Positions 37,901-50,621 of a stretch of DNA of 64,000 bases are shown here, piece after piece; the stretch's first letter is position 1; each line of letters starts with the position of its first letter. The stretch is from Stercorarius parasiticus (Eukaryota; Chordata; Aves; Charadriiformes; Stercorariidae): positions 58,071 to 122,070 of the forward strand of contig VWZL01000715.1 in assembly GCA_013396915.1 (NCBI GenBank). Reading direction: 5' to 3'. The position numbers and the translations under genes are program-made. A model generated the notes under the pieces. That model was not told the DNA's origin and did no database searches. It was given only the letters and a program-made list of their open reading frames with translations.

Positions 37901-39308
37901 ACCTCAGGGAGAGGAAGCTGCGGTGCCTCTGGAGGTTACTTCTGTCCAGCCACCCATGACACGAAGACAGTAATCGTGCTCTGAAAGGGATGTGAACTGA
38001 CGGATGTGGACTTTATTTCTATTTCCATCATAGACTCTGTGGATTTGGAAGAAAGAAAAACCTGGGCATTTAGTGAAACATCTCTGTAACCTGTGAAGGG
38101 GCTTCACGTCGCCCATTGTGAGGTCCTAACTCCCACTCAAGACAATATGAAGGTAGACCTTGTTTTCTTAACTTTGAGGAAAGACCTGTGCCCAGTGATA
38201 TTAACATGACGCTTTCTGAGTAACACAAATGTCCAGCGTTTGGACAACAGACACTTTGGTCTGCGTTTGGCACAATGGTCATTCTCTCTGCTTTGAGAAG
38301 AGACAAACCGAGAGAGAATAAGGTAGAAGATTTAAACACAGCATTACTTTTTGCAGACGTTGACACTCATTTCAGGAGCCCTGCAAATCTCAGTAGGTTC
38401 CCAGTGGTGGCCTGAGGTATCAAAATAACTTTGCAAGTCTGGGCTCTGGTGTTTAAGACTCCTGCAGGAAAAGTATGCTGTGGAAAGAAAGGGGAGGGGA
38501 AGAGAACAGCAGGGAAAAAGTCCCCATCACCATGTGGAGGCATAAGCAGGTGAAGTAAAACTCCAACTCAAATTTTAATTGCAGATGTATAGTGGAGGCA
38601 ATGGAGCTGCAATGCTCTGCCCCATTAAGACTCCAAGCCCTAGCACTGGGGGGATCTGACTCACTGGAGGGTGAGAAATGTAATGTGCTGTACTGCTTGC
38701 AACAAATAACATTCGATTTCAAAACAGTAAGTATAGCAGAGTTGTTCCAAGCTGTTCCAAGCAGAGAAGATTTAAACCCTGCATGTTAGTTTTACCTTGG
38801 TAACTAATGATTGAATGGAAGTGCAGAGCAGAGGTGTCTGTAGTTAGGTAATCTCATTGGGTAAATGAGATTTCGACTGTGTTTTCCAGCAAATTTAGGC
38901 TTAGAATAAATTATACTAATTTGAAAAGTCAGAGGCCCTGTTGGAACTGCACTTTGCATCTTATATAGATAAAAAATGCATGTGAAGTTAATCCATTAGT
39001 TCTCTGAGGTGTGCAGCCCCAGCGGGTGCCCAGTCATCTAGACATGAGCTGTTCTTCATCCATGTGTCCCCATCCTGGAGCCATTGTCTCGTTGCGCATC
39101 TACAGATGAGAGTCCACCAACTGGAGGTCATGAAAGCAGTGCCCCTTAAAAGCAGACCACCCATCCCTCCCTCTTCTGTTTCCTTAATAGCGATACCTGA
39201 ATTTACTGAAGTTTTCACACTGATCTCTTCCTTAGCTATTTCTGTGTTATCATCCTGGGAACACCTTATGAGCTCTTCTGCTGACCAAGATGTAAATGCC
39301 AAGAGATA
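34961..39308. other. Single-copy non-coding DNA
   Basis: No gene was recognised. The longest frames are 34888-35328 on the plus strand (146 codons) and 37290-37814 on the minus strand (174 codons); neither has a recognisable domain. A short perfect inverted repeat CACTAGC-AAT-GCTAGTG lies near 36204-36220. A 10-bp tandem pair TGTTCCAAGC is at 38743-38762. Confidence 0.65.
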
Positions 39309-39395
39309 GCTATTAAAAAAAACAAAAAACAAACAAAACAAACCCAAAAAACCCCACACAACACAAAAACCCCTCCCAAACAACCAAATAAGCAA
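39309..39395. repeat. A/C-rich low-complexity tract
   Basis: The tract is almost free of G and T and consists of A-runs split by C (AAAACAAAAAACAAACAAAAC and CCCAAAAAACCCC types). It may be a decayed A-rich tail or slipped simple repeat. On the opposite strand it gives a phenylalanine- and leucine-rich frame, which is an artefact of the T/G composition. Confidence 0.85.
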
Positions 39396-42300
39396 AAACT
39401 TCCATGTGTTTTGACATCATATTTCCATGTAACCCCTGGTTTTTCCTCTCATTTAGGGCTACTGGAAAATGACATATTTCTGTTTCCCTAGATGAAGCCA
39501 GTCTTCATTCACACCACTCTGTATGAAGGGAGAATTAGGCTTCTGGCTTTTAGCAGCTTTGTGACCTCCTGGAATGCACTGTGCCATATAAACCTGATCA
39601 TTCTCTCAGTATTGAAGCAAGATGAATTCTGAGCAGTTACATTCACGTCTTGGCAATTGAACTGAGTATTATCTGGATATAAATGCATTCAGCTATAACA
39701 CAGGAAAATGCCAAATCCCGTCATCAAAGGATACTTCTCTTTTTAATGCCACAAAGTCATAATTCCTTCCTGCCAGCAAATCAAATTCTTAGTGGTTCAC
39801 TGCAGATGAAGGATTTTCTTTGATTCCTGGTTCAGATACTTGTGTTGGAAACATCCTTGATACTTATTAGAACCTGCTGAATCTTAAAACACTTTGGTCA
39901 GAGAAAGGACTTAAAGATGTCACCAGGAAAAAGTCCCAGCTGCTTGCCACATGAGAGGATTAAAGATAACAATTTGTCAAGGGTGTGACAACTATATTCC
40001 TCAGAGAACACTTCCTTGTGCATCTATTAGATGGATTTATGTTTTTTGTCTTCAAGATGCAACAATCTGTTATGCAACAAATGTCTGCGCGTACAGGACG
40101 ATATGGAGACTTGCACTCACAGGTGAGGCAAGAGCCATTTTCTTCTCCTTTGAAATTTCTCTGAGATGAAGGATTCATTTTTTTCTAACTCCTGTGTTAG
40201 TTGCTGTGTTGTACCTGTGAGGACATGAACGCCAAATAGCAGTTCCCAGTTCAGCTGCCATGGCTAGCAGCTCCATCCTACCACAGCTGCATCTCAACAA
40301 AGCCAAAAGCAAGAAAATCGATGTTCTGGTGACATGCTGAAATATGAAATAGTTGCCCAGAATTGTAACTTTAGAGGGATTAGAAATGAGCCTATCACAG
40401 GCACCAGTGAGCAACCCTATAAAAATACAATCTTTCTTCCAAAAAAATCCAACCTGTGTTTTCTGTTGAACGCTTAAACCTCCAAGGCTTGCAGAGAGCT
40501 TTGCTTTTGCTCCTCCACTTTTACTCTTGCATCCCGTCACCAATCTGGAAAGCCTGGTAAGCAAAAGAAATGGGTTCAACTCTTTACTTTTAAGACTCTT
40601 GTTACATTGGAGCTCACGTTCCTTTCCCTCTGACAAAGCTTTAACTGCATCTTCTTCCTTAAGCCTCCTTCTCTATAACATACGAGATGAACTGCCAGCT
40701 GGTGCTTTAACTTTGTGTTGTGGGCCACAGAAAACTGTCCAGGTAGTCTCAGAAGGCATAAAACATTAACAGCTCAGAATAAATATTTGATTTTTATCAT
40801 CACTGCTATAAAATTAATGGGATTAATATTATTTGCTACTTCACTATTGGCTATTTATTCCTTGGTCTTATTCCTATGAGGTAGGTTAGTGAATGAAAGT
40901 GAGGAAGACTCAGTCCAGAGGTAGGTATGAATCAATGGCAGAGCCCAGGTTTCTAATTACCATGAGTCTTCTCCACAGACTATTAGAAAACATGTTTTTT
41001 TTCCTATGGGACAGGGGCAACATCCCTGCTTCCCCAAGAAAGACTCATCAGGAAGATAAAGCAGCATCTCATCCTTCCCTAAACAGGAGCAGAAAGAGGC
41101 CAACTACGGGAAATGCTCTCCAGATGGCCTTTAAAATTTCTAGGTAATTCTCACCAGAATGTAAATACAAGTTTCCAGAGATGCCACTACCTAAAGGGAT
41201 ATGCCTAATGCCTGATCACAAAATGAAAATTAAGATACAAAAATCATTTAGATTGTTAAGTGACGCGATAGGATGCTATTTGTATTTTTACTGTTGCCAA
41301 CCTGAATGCAAGTCCACCAGCAGATCCACAGAGCAAAATAAAAATACTCTGACAGCTATACTTTGCGGAAAAATGAAGACTTGTCAACTCATATACTGAA
41401 GTTTTCATATTACCATATGATTTTATAACGGAGCATTCTATGTCCTGGTTATTATCATTTAGTACTGGAATGAAACTCCACTAAAAAAATGATTTGGTTT
41501 TCCTTAAAACCTTTCTCCCATCATTGGCAGTGGTATTTTATCTATACTGATTCAATGCACAGGACCTTGTTTTTTAATTCTCAATTTAAAATATGAAATA
41601 CTTCATATTTTATTGTCATGTAAATTAGAACATTCAAACAAACAGGATCTTTTATAGCCACTTCAAAAGTGGCATTTTGACATTCGCTTGTTTTGTCACA
41701 GAAGATTCATTTCCCCTTTCAGGAGCACCAAACACCTTTGAAAATTTACGTCTTATGATTCCACCTTCACTTACATTAGTTTTGCAAGAAAATATGTCTG
41801 GCAAAGCCAAACTCACTTAATAACAACTACAATAAACCTTATGTCACCTTAGCATCAGCAGGTTGGTTGGATGCATTTCCAAAAGCACTCAGTGATTTGG
41901 GGTACATCCTGAAATAGGATTTTCAGGACTCTCAGTTTCAGAAAAAAGTCTGTTACAGTACTAATGTGGAAGATCAGAAACTGAAATTTCCCAAATCACA
42001 AAAATGTTTTATAGTTGGCTTTTTGTCTGCTTGCTTTTAGCTACTCTGAGAGAAAACTCATAAATTCAATTCATAAATGCACACCCTGTGTGTCAACCAC
42101 AACTGGTTGAAATAAATTCCTTGCAAAAAGGAAGAATTCAACATGAGCACCAGCAACTCTCCTGCATGAACAACATTTTACATGCTCCACTATCTTAATT
42201 TAAGCAAAGCAGAACACAGCCGTGCCCAGTAAATGGATGCCTTTGAAAATCAAACCTCTGCTATTTAAAGCTTGACAGTGTCTCAGAAGACTGGATCGTT

Positions 42301-43199
42301 GCCATGAGTTCCTTTTGAAACTCTTCAAAATCACATGAGGGAGCAGTTTGGGGTGGTGCTCAGCCATGAACCTCAGCTTGGGTGTCCCACCCCTTGTGAG
42401 AGGGACACCCTGCATTGCATTAGCAGAGGAAGCCCAGGAGAAAGCCCTTGGACATGTCCCCAAAGCCTCATACCAAGGACCAGCGCCTCTAAAAACACTG
42501 GCAGTCTTTTTGCCAATTTGGGGACCAGGCCCCCTTGGGAGCTCTGAGCACTTTGTGTATTTGAGGCTGTTGCTTCTTCCTCTGCTTTGAGGCAAATGCT
42601 GCTCCTCCCAAATCCCACGCTGAGGGGACTACATGCCAGAAAAGAGCATGATTTTTTCCTCTTCTCTGTGTCTTTACTGAGAAGGCAACAAGTTAGCCTA
42701 TCATGCTTTCCAAAGATGATATAACATTACCTCAGGGACGCTATGCCCCAGGTCCTGGTGGGACTCTGTCATACCCCTTCAGTCTGGAGCACACGCTTGC
42801 TCCTTACTCCATGGTATACATTGAGCTCCTTCCAGCAGGAGTTTTACAGCAAGCTCACAGTTGCTTTAAATTAGAAAAGTTGGCAAGTATCCGAGGAAAG
42901 GAGTGGGAGCTTATTTAGCTGAGACAGACAGTTACAAAACTCAATACAAGAGCATCAAGCTTCAAATAAGTTTTCACGAAGTACATTATTTGTCATCACG
43001 GCATTTAAATTTGTTTTAAAGGATTTTGAATCACCAAAAATTACCCGTTGGCTTAAATTGACAAGTCTTACGACGCTACCCAAAAGAAGTGCATTGCTTT
43101 CCCTCAAAAATCCGATGTCATCCACTCGAGCATAAAGGTAAGTTGTAACTGATTCTACTTTCCTATTCTGACTTCTCTGGAATGCATTTGAAGAAGGGA
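39396..43199. other. Single-copy non-coding DNA, AT-rich
   Basis: No gene was recognised. Frames at 40175-40636 (minus, 153 codons), 40893-41147 (plus) and 42200-42595 (minus) lack family motifs and convincing splice signals. A perfect 11-bp-stem AT hairpin lies at 41587-41612. Confidence 0.65.
41587..41612. repeat. Perfect AT-rich inverted repeat
   Basis: TAAAATATGAA at 41587-41597 and its exact complement TTCATATTTTA at 41602-41612 flank a 4-base loop. It could extrude as a cruciform or be a dimeric protein-binding site. AT-rich palindromes of this size are not rare. Confidence 0.85.
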
Positions 43200-43400
43200 A
43201 TGCAATAGAGAGACCTTTCAGAAAAGTGCAGTTTTTTGCTGGGATACATGCAATTCCATTAGAAATCAGCTGTAATAGAGCTTCAGTGAAATCTGTTTAT
43301 GTGTCTTGTCTTGTACGAGAAGATTAATAAACTTGGACATTTATGCACATAACATTACTAACAGAATGTTACCAGACAGATTTTTTTCAAAAATCAAGGA
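43200..43400. promoter_or_regulatory. Candidate conserved non-coding element
   Basis: This AT-rich, CpG-poor block has AGATTAATAAACTTGG near 43320-43335 (Hox/Fox-like words) and GAAATCAGCTG near 43262-43272 (E-box). No frame is open across it and no repeat was recognised. The call is texture-based. Confidence 0.25.
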
Positions 43401-46400
43401 CACAATTTTCTGGCAAAAAAAAAAAAAAATTAAATGTCTACCTTTCACAGGGTTTAAGGTGATTTAATTGCCTAAAATCTTTTGAAGTATTTCTCTCTAT
43501 TTAGCTTTAATCTTACATTCCATCAACCCAAACCAGAAATTATTGTTTTTTTCCCTTGTGAATGATTCCGACACTGTTCCAATTCTTCACTTTAACCTTT
43601 GTTGCTATGGTTTCATAGAAACTTGTTTTGCAAAAAATATCTGTAAATACCAAATAAATCATTTTTCTTCAGGATTGTGCTCTTGCAAAGTTAAGCTCCT
43701 GCATTTAACTTATTAAACCCTCACAAATATATCCATTTATTTTGTTGGGGTGTTTCTTCTGTTTGGTTGGTTTTTTTCAAGGTCATTTAACTTCTTGTGC
43801 TTCCACTGCTACCGGCAGTATGCTTCGTGCCTATGTGCAGACTGCAGAGAAAATGTGTGCTGTTAAATAGAAATGAAACGCTGAGTGTAAGTGATTAAAC
43901 ACAACCTTGGTCTGGGTAGGTGAGAGTGTAAATGGATTAGCAGTTTCTTGCTCCCTTTTTTCCCCTGGGTCTCTGGTTACCATAATCCAGGCGAGGCTGA
44001 GGCAAGGCTTGCTGCTGCCTTGCCAGCTGCCCAAAACCTGATACTCACAAAGGTGGCTAATTTCTCTAACACACTCACTTTCAAGGAAATGATGAGGCTT
44101 TTCAGGCCGAAGTTTTAGGAAAATATGGGTGTGAGCGCAGCATTGCCCACAGCCCTTGGAGCTGTGCAAGCTATGGAAATTTGCTAACACTGACAGCTGG
44201 AGAAACAGCAACCTGCTTCAGAAATCACACAATTACAGTGTTATATAGCATGGCACGTTAAAGAGGCAGAAAATCCCATCTTCCTATAGCGCCTGTTCCC
44301 CATTTTCCCCGGTGTGGGACAACTTCAGCTGTGCTATGGGAGCAGATTTTCCCTGGTGGGAATGCAGGGCTGTAGGTCCTCCTGGTACTGTGTGCCCATG
44401 GGCCATGCTCCTCCTAAGAAATGCATCTAAGAGTAGAGAAACGCGGAGCAGAGAGGGCAGGGGAAAGGGTGGGGAAAAGCAAAACTGTAAGTGGAGCAGC
44501 AGATATGCTTGGCCCACAGACACAGGGGAAATCCTCAAAGTCTGGTTCCCTTTGAAGTTGCCCCTGGGTTAAGTTTTGTGCCGAGTGGCACAAAAGCTCA
44601 CTAGCACCATCCTTGCTGAGCTGTGGAAAGGCAGGGCCAGGGGAATCCCCATCAGGTGTCACCTGGGTGAGGACTATGTGCAGCAGAGATCGGGAAGCAT
44701 ATTCCACGCACATAGTTCCTTATTCCTTGTCCTTCCTCCACAATACCCCACCGATCTGATGGATAGGTGAGAGTAAAAGTGGTTGCTGGTCTGCTCCATA
44801 CTTCTTAGTGACACAGGAGACAGGATGGTTTCTGAAATCGAGTATCTCAGACACAGGGACTGCTTCTGGTTCAGCAGCAGTAACGGGCAATAATGCAAAT
44901 GAAGAACACGGTGTTCATATTATTTCATCTCCTTCGTCACCTCCACACTTCATTGATGCACTTATTTACGGTTCAGTCACAGTGGCAAGGTGAGAAGGTA
45001 GATGGAAATCCACATATAAGCAGTGTCCTGAAGGCTAGGTTCAAGTGCCTGCAGGAGAAGATCTTCTGTCCCATTTGCTGTGATACAGCTGACATCCTTA
45101 ATTCTCTGTGACGTGCCCATTCACAGGTCTGTCCCATGCACTGCTAAACCTAGTTTCCAGGGTCCTTAAACAGATGTTACAGCAACGTTTCGCATACTGT
45201 CACTGCATGATCAAATAACATCCATGTTCCCAGAGAGACACATTGCAGATGATAAAATTACTATTTAGATTGGACAGAAAAACTTAACCTTATAGGGGAG
45301 TGAAAATCCTAAGGCTGCAACCTTTTATACAAATAAGAGGTATTGAAAAAATATAGTGTTTCTGATTCCTAGAGGTTGTTTGTCACAGCTGCAAGGTCAA
45401 ACTCCATGTTATCTGCAGAAGTGGATTTTTTTTAGTTGAAAGGACACCAAAGCAATTATGCAATTGCCTTGGCAGAAAAATCTAGAGGCTTTGAAGGCTC
45501 ATCTTCATGATCATACCTGGAAAATAAGTGTTGCAAGTGAGATAACTACTGGCCAGATTTGCATTTTAGTTATAGGCATCAGGCTGCAACTGTCAGCAAA
45601 AGGTATTCATTTCTGCTCACTGTCTCTCTAAAGTAAGAGGTGCAGATCTGTAGGGCTGTTTGTCTCTCGGGTTGAAGAAGAAATCCGGATTACTTCAGTT
45701 TCACAATGCTGCAGTAAATTGTTTGAGTTCTTCATAGATTAGGGTTCAATTTTCATTTTGGAAAAGCAGTGTGAATCGGTTCCTGGGTGTCTAGTCTCAA
45801 GCCTCACGTGATGTTGGACGCAGCTGGGAAAGCTCAAAGTAATGAAGGCAGAACTGCAGAGGACCTGACTCAAGTCTTCAAAGATACTTTATGGTTTCAC
45901 CGTATGATCAAACAGTCTATACATTTCTGTGCGGTGTATGCATTGGGAAGGGCAGAACTGTTTAGTAAAAAAGCAAGTCTTATCACAGAGGATAATGGGG
46001 ACCCTTTTTAAAGGGGAAGAATAGGCTGTGCATAATGGGAAAAAGATCCTGGCAGCAAGACGTATACAGTTTTAAAATAACCCAGAGGGAAAGAGGGGAA
46101 AAGTCTCACTGGCTGGGATGTTTCACTTAGTCTGGGCAAACCTAGAAGAAATCTGTGGGGAGTAATCTTTCCTGGGCTGAGAGATGTGAGAGTCCATATG
46201 TTGTGCTGGCTTAAACATATTGGCTTGTCTTCAGTCTATCTACTGGATTTGTCTTCCTCATCTGTGTAAGCATCGCATCTCTCAGACCCGAATGGGGTGC
46301 AGCCTACAGAAGTGGAGGCCCAATCTTGAACAAGATTTAATGGAGATAGTTGACTGTGTTTGGATGCCATCAGGCCACCCATCCTATTTTCAGCTTAGGC

Positions 46401-47326
46401 TCTCCCCTCCCCCTTTGGAGAGACCCCAAACCCAAAATCAGACACCCCACAACAAACAGAAACATCTGGCAAGAGTCTAAGGTTAAAGTTGGGGAAGGAA
46501 GGGAACTGTTCAGCAAGGGGATATTTTTTTCGGATGTATTGTGATTCATGCGGTCTGTTTTATTTCTCTCAGTTTTTGCTACATTCTTTCAATAAAGATA
46601 TTTTCCTTTCAGGAGAAAACGAGAGTGGAGAGGGTATTAATAACGGAGGTGGAACCTGAAATGTAGTTTAAAAAATGTGCAATAAAAACAGGGAGTGATA
46701 ACGCTATAAAAACAAGAAGGGCTCAAAGGGCAGAGCTGAAGAGGTGTGTGTCCAGCCTGCTCGCCCCCACCTCTTTCTGTTGGTCCAATGGGCATGGGCA
46801 TCCTGTCACCACAGCACAGGGAGAGAGACCTCATCTGTGAGCTGCTGAGAGGGGGACCTCCTTTTTTTTTTTTTCACCCTTTGGAAAAAAAGAAGTCTGA
46901 GCTTTTTCTGGATTTGTCCAGGAAAACTCTCCCTTTTCTTGGAGGGAGACTATCCCTGTGCTGGAACACGTCTGCTATTCTCACTAGCAGTTACAACTCA
47001 GGACTAAAAGTCTTTTCCCTTTTCAGCAGTGCATAAAAACTTGATGTTACGCCAGCCTTGCTAGCCCCGCACTGATGTTCCTGCACAGTGCCGGTCTGCT
47101 GTGCTTCAGTGCACCTGGGGATTGATCCCACCTCCCTGACACATCCCAGACTGCTGTTTCGAGTCCTTTTTCACCATCACTAAACAGTGGAAGTGGCTCT
47201 TTGGGACTAAGAAGAGAAACACCTAGGTTACTTTTTTGCATCCATTGCTTATACCAGACACCATGTCGTTTGTTTTTTCTACACAAAGCAATTGGCTCCT
47301 TTGAGTCTTTATGAGATCCAGCTCTG
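43401..47326. other. Single-copy non-coding DNA
   Basis: No gene was recognised. Contains a 14-A run near 43416-43429, a T-run at 46862-46874 and a TATAAAAA word near 46705 with no gene following. Frames at 43831-44211, 44284-44572, 44414-44713, 45787-46011, 46220-46480 and 46746-47036 are short and unrecognised. Confidence 0.65.
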
Positions 47327-47387
47327 CACAGATGTGCTCTGAAGGTTATCTTCCAGAGCCTCTCCTTTTTTGGTCCTAAACCCTGAG
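47327..47387. repeat. 61-bp exact direct repeat, copy 1
   Basis: From CACAGATGTGCTCTGAAGG to GGTCCTAAACCCTGAG this 61-bp segment is identical, base for base, to 47943-48003. The copies start 616 bp apart in the same orientation. Flanking bases differ on both sides, so the match ends sharply. Perfect identity in non-coding DNA implies a recent event or an assembly artefact. The repeat is not a known CR1 segment that I recognise. Confidence 0.97.
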
Positions 47388-47942
47388 AACAGTCTTTGAT
47401 CACAGCCCTGCTTTAGCAGCTCTCCCAGTCCCACACATCTTTACTTGTCTCCAGCTTCTCTTCAGTTCCTCTACCCTTTTCCTCCTGTAAATTGCCAATC
47501 TGATATCCTCCTTCTCATAGCCCTTCCATTTTCCTGGTGTGTCTGTGTGTTTACCCAGAGGCTCCCCATTTACCATCCCCTTTTTTGGGGGTTTCTAGGG
47601 GGAGGGCTGGTGGCAGCCATTCCTCCCTGAAGCAATGGTCCTGTAACCCCTGCCTAAATGATGTGGGAAGGCAGCAGTACTCTCAAGCTGCCCAACAGCT
47701 GATTTCCCAATGGCTGGAGGAAAACTAAGGCTGCTTTAGCCTCTCTTGAGTTACTGTTTCTGTTATTCAGTGCAGACATTCTGCTAGAAAGTGGTGATAC
47801 GCGTCTGCAGATGACCTCTGATTACAAGCTTTGAGGTGGGGCAGTAAGAAATCATTCCAGGGAGAGGTAGTGATTTTAGGGGTGGGAACAGGATGGCCTA
47901 CACTCCAGCAAAGCAGTTCCCATAAAGGACTGGAGTCCAGGT
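47388..47942. other. Interval between the 61-bp copies
   Basis: These 555 bp of sequence appear unique within the window. The part to about 47640 is pyrimidine-rich. No terminal TG...CA dinucleotides, polypurine tract or coding frame suggest an LTR element. If the 61-bp copies were a target duplication, this would be the insert plus one copy, but 61 bp is far longer than usual target duplications. Confidence 0.6.
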
Positions 47943-48003
47943 CACAGATGTGCTCTGAAGGTTATCTTCCAGAGCCTCTCCTTTTTTGGTCCTAAACCCT
48001 GAG
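47943..48003. repeat. 61-bp exact direct repeat, copy 2
   Basis: Identical to 47327-47387 over its whole length. It is followed by CTCCCTCTCC, whereas copy 1 is followed by AACAGTCTTT. See copy 1 for the comparison. Confidence 0.97.
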
Positions 48004-50429
48004 CTCCCTCTCCTCTCCTGGAAGAAGGAAATTTTCCCTTCTCTCTCCAGCCTGGGTAAAGGGAAAAGAAAAAAAAAAGTATCCTTTCCTGATTCAGCTT
48101 CATCATCATCAGTTAATCATGTATCTGAGTGCCCCCCACAGGAATGCAAAGATCAAGTAACATGGGCAATCCGGCAGAACAAGCTGGGTCAGCGGTCCTG
48201 GCTAGCTGTGAAACAGGTTGTCCTGCTACCTCTCCCCTCCCTCCTGTACCCCCAGAGAGAGCAGGTCCTCTCTGCCCAGGGCTGGCCCTCAGGTCTTAGG
48301 GGGACTCTGCTGCACACCCAGGTCTGTGGGCGTGCAGCAAGTATTTTTTAGTTTCTCTAGAGAAAGGGGGACCAGTTGCATTTCACTGTATTTGAAGCTT
48401 TACAGTTGCATTACACTGCCTTAAATCAGAATGGGGTTTTGGAGGCTGCATTGGAGGTTGCCTTCAGCTTTTTAAGGAAAATTGAGAGTTTCCTCTGCAG
48501 GACTGCTTAGGATGCCTCCCTGCATGCTCACAGGCCACACATCTCATTCCTGATTTTGTAGCCTGCTTTGGGCAGAACTGCGATTCAAAATTTCTGTGCC
48601 TGGAATTTATCAGGCAGAAATACACGTATGTCGCACTGCGTCACACCAGAACGGTGCCTCCTGTACTGTCAGGAGGTGCCCAACTTGTAGGACGTGTACT
48701 GTACAGCTGGTCTGAGAGCATGCACTGAACCTGCCTGGGGTTTCTTGCTCTGATAGAGGCCGCAGATTATCCGAAAATCTTGGTTAAATGCACATATCCC
48801 TCAAACCCACCTGAAGAAAATATCCAGCATGAAAAGAGGGCATCTTGGCAACAGTTGTCGTCAGAAGCCTCTCAGCATCTCGGTTTCTCCCTTTCTGCAG
48901 GCATGCTCTGTCCTTGCAGACCAGCACTGATATCTGAGAAGTCTAATTGCCAAAGGCTAAAAAACATATTTGACTGGTGCTTCTGCAGGCCAACAGGGCA
49001 CATATTAAAACCCTGCAGGGGGATCCAGGCCACACTGAACATAAAACAAGCCTCATGCTTCCCTTCAGCTGGATGGCATAAGGGAATGCACAATCTGAGT
49101 GCATCGTGGGTGCAGCTCCATGGATGCCCAGGCTATGTTTGGATTGCTGCATCAGGCAGGATTTAGCCCCAGCTTTCTACTCCTGCAAATACCAGCTTGT
49201 AGCCGAGAGGGTTGTTTTCATACCTCCTGCATGAGGTGAAAGCTTGTGTGAAATGTTTTGACGTGGTGTTTCTTGGCTCTTTCCAACCTGTCTCAGCAAT
49301 CAGGAAGTTGTATCACCTCCATGGAGATACACCAGGGTTGTAAAACATCTCCTTTCCCTCAATTAGCACCATTTTATTAATCAGAAGGGGTGGCCGGACT
49401 GCTTACTGCCATCATTGCTCACACTTGAACAACCTCTGTGGTGACTCTGGCACGAGGTTTGGATTGCTTGACAGTAAGACTTGATGATCCCATAGCAGAA
49501 ACAGTTTCACTTGCACGGAAGAACTGCCAAGACACCCTTAAAAGGAAGGCTCTGCCGAGCGCGCACTGCTGGAGACACTCACTGCTGCTCCCACCACCAC
49601 AGACACCATCCTGAGCAATCTCGGACACAGACATGTGTCTCCTCTGCCCCATCGAGCCCCCGCACAGAGGAGAGAGGGCCTGATCCTTTTGAACCCCATG
49701 GTCAGAGGCCGTCAGGACTGTGCCCTGGTACCGAATCCCCCCCCGCCCCCCCAGCATCGCAGCAGCCCAGCCGGCCACTTTGCTGTACGTGCCTCCTCTC
49801 CAGCATGTCAGCGGAAGCAGATGTTTCTAATTTATCACTAAAAACAAACAACTTAATCCCCCAAATATGCAGCAGTGGGGGGTGAGGAGGGGCCCTTCCA
49901 CTTAAAGCTGATTTATAAATTGGATAATTAGGGTTAATTTGTCCATGAATGAAGCAAATATGTGTCAGATACTGTTACCAGAGCTTCCTCCCTCTACTTT
50001 TCACAAGCCCTAAGCATCCAAAGCCTTTTCAACCTGAGGCAATGGGACACTTTCCTGTTCCGCTGGCCAAAAGCGTCTGGCACTGCTTCGTTTCATCAAC
50101 AGCTCTAATATTTGTCTATTCGGGCCTTCAGAACATTATCTGCATGTAACTGACATTGCAGGCCTCTGTCGCCAAAGGCAGGCCTCGGCCCAGGGTAATG
50201 GCTGAAGGCGCTGATGCGAAGAGGCCTGAACCCAAACACATTTCAGATAAAACTAAGAAAAGTATTAGTTTTACCTATGTTGTACAAGAGCTGAAGGCCA
50301 CAGTTAGCCTCGGAGCATCTGTATTTCAGCACATGCACATACATAGAGCCGTCCAGCCTACAAATAATATATGTACCCTACTTCTGCTGACACCTACTTC
50401 AGACCACCAGTTCCTACTGCTTACAGTTT
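48004..50429. other. Single-copy non-coding DNA with a GC-rich patch
   Basis: No gene was recognised. A GC-richer patch at 49540-49830 includes a run of C8-G-C7 at about 49737-49753, giving a G-quadruplex-prone minus strand. It carries opposed frames (49511-49885 plus, 49419-49778 minus) that lack family motifs. The frame at 48780-49166 is likewise unsupported. Confidence 0.65.
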
Positions 50430-50621
50430 AGAATCATAGAATCATAGAACTGTTTAGGTTGGAAGGGACCTGAACAACCCTTGCTCCCTCAGCCGCTCCT
50501 CATAAGACTTGTTCTCCAGACCCCTCATCAGCTTTGTTGCCCTTATCTGGACACCCTCCAGCACCTCAATGTCTTTCTTGTAGTGAAGGGACCAAAACTT
50601 AACCCAGTATTCAAGGTGTGA
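50430..50621 (-). mobile_element. CR1 LINE fragment A, tail joined to inner body
   Basis: The left end has two perfect octamer-tail units (GAATCATA, GAATCATA) and GTTTAGGTTGGAAGGGACC, the reverse complement of a CR1 3' end. After about 50480 the sequence jumps to CTCCCTCAGCCGCTCCTCAT and CCAGCACCTCAATGTCTTTC, which normally lie several hundred bases further into the element. The part between is missing, so the fragment has an internal deletion. The right boundary is near 50621, where a second CR1 segment begins. Confidence 0.9.

Noticed and set aside
47327..48003. Short LTR-type or terminal-repeat retrotransposon bounded by the 61-bp repeats
   Set aside because: The repeats do not begin with TG and end with CA, there is no primer-binding site or polypurine tract, and no short target duplication flanks them.
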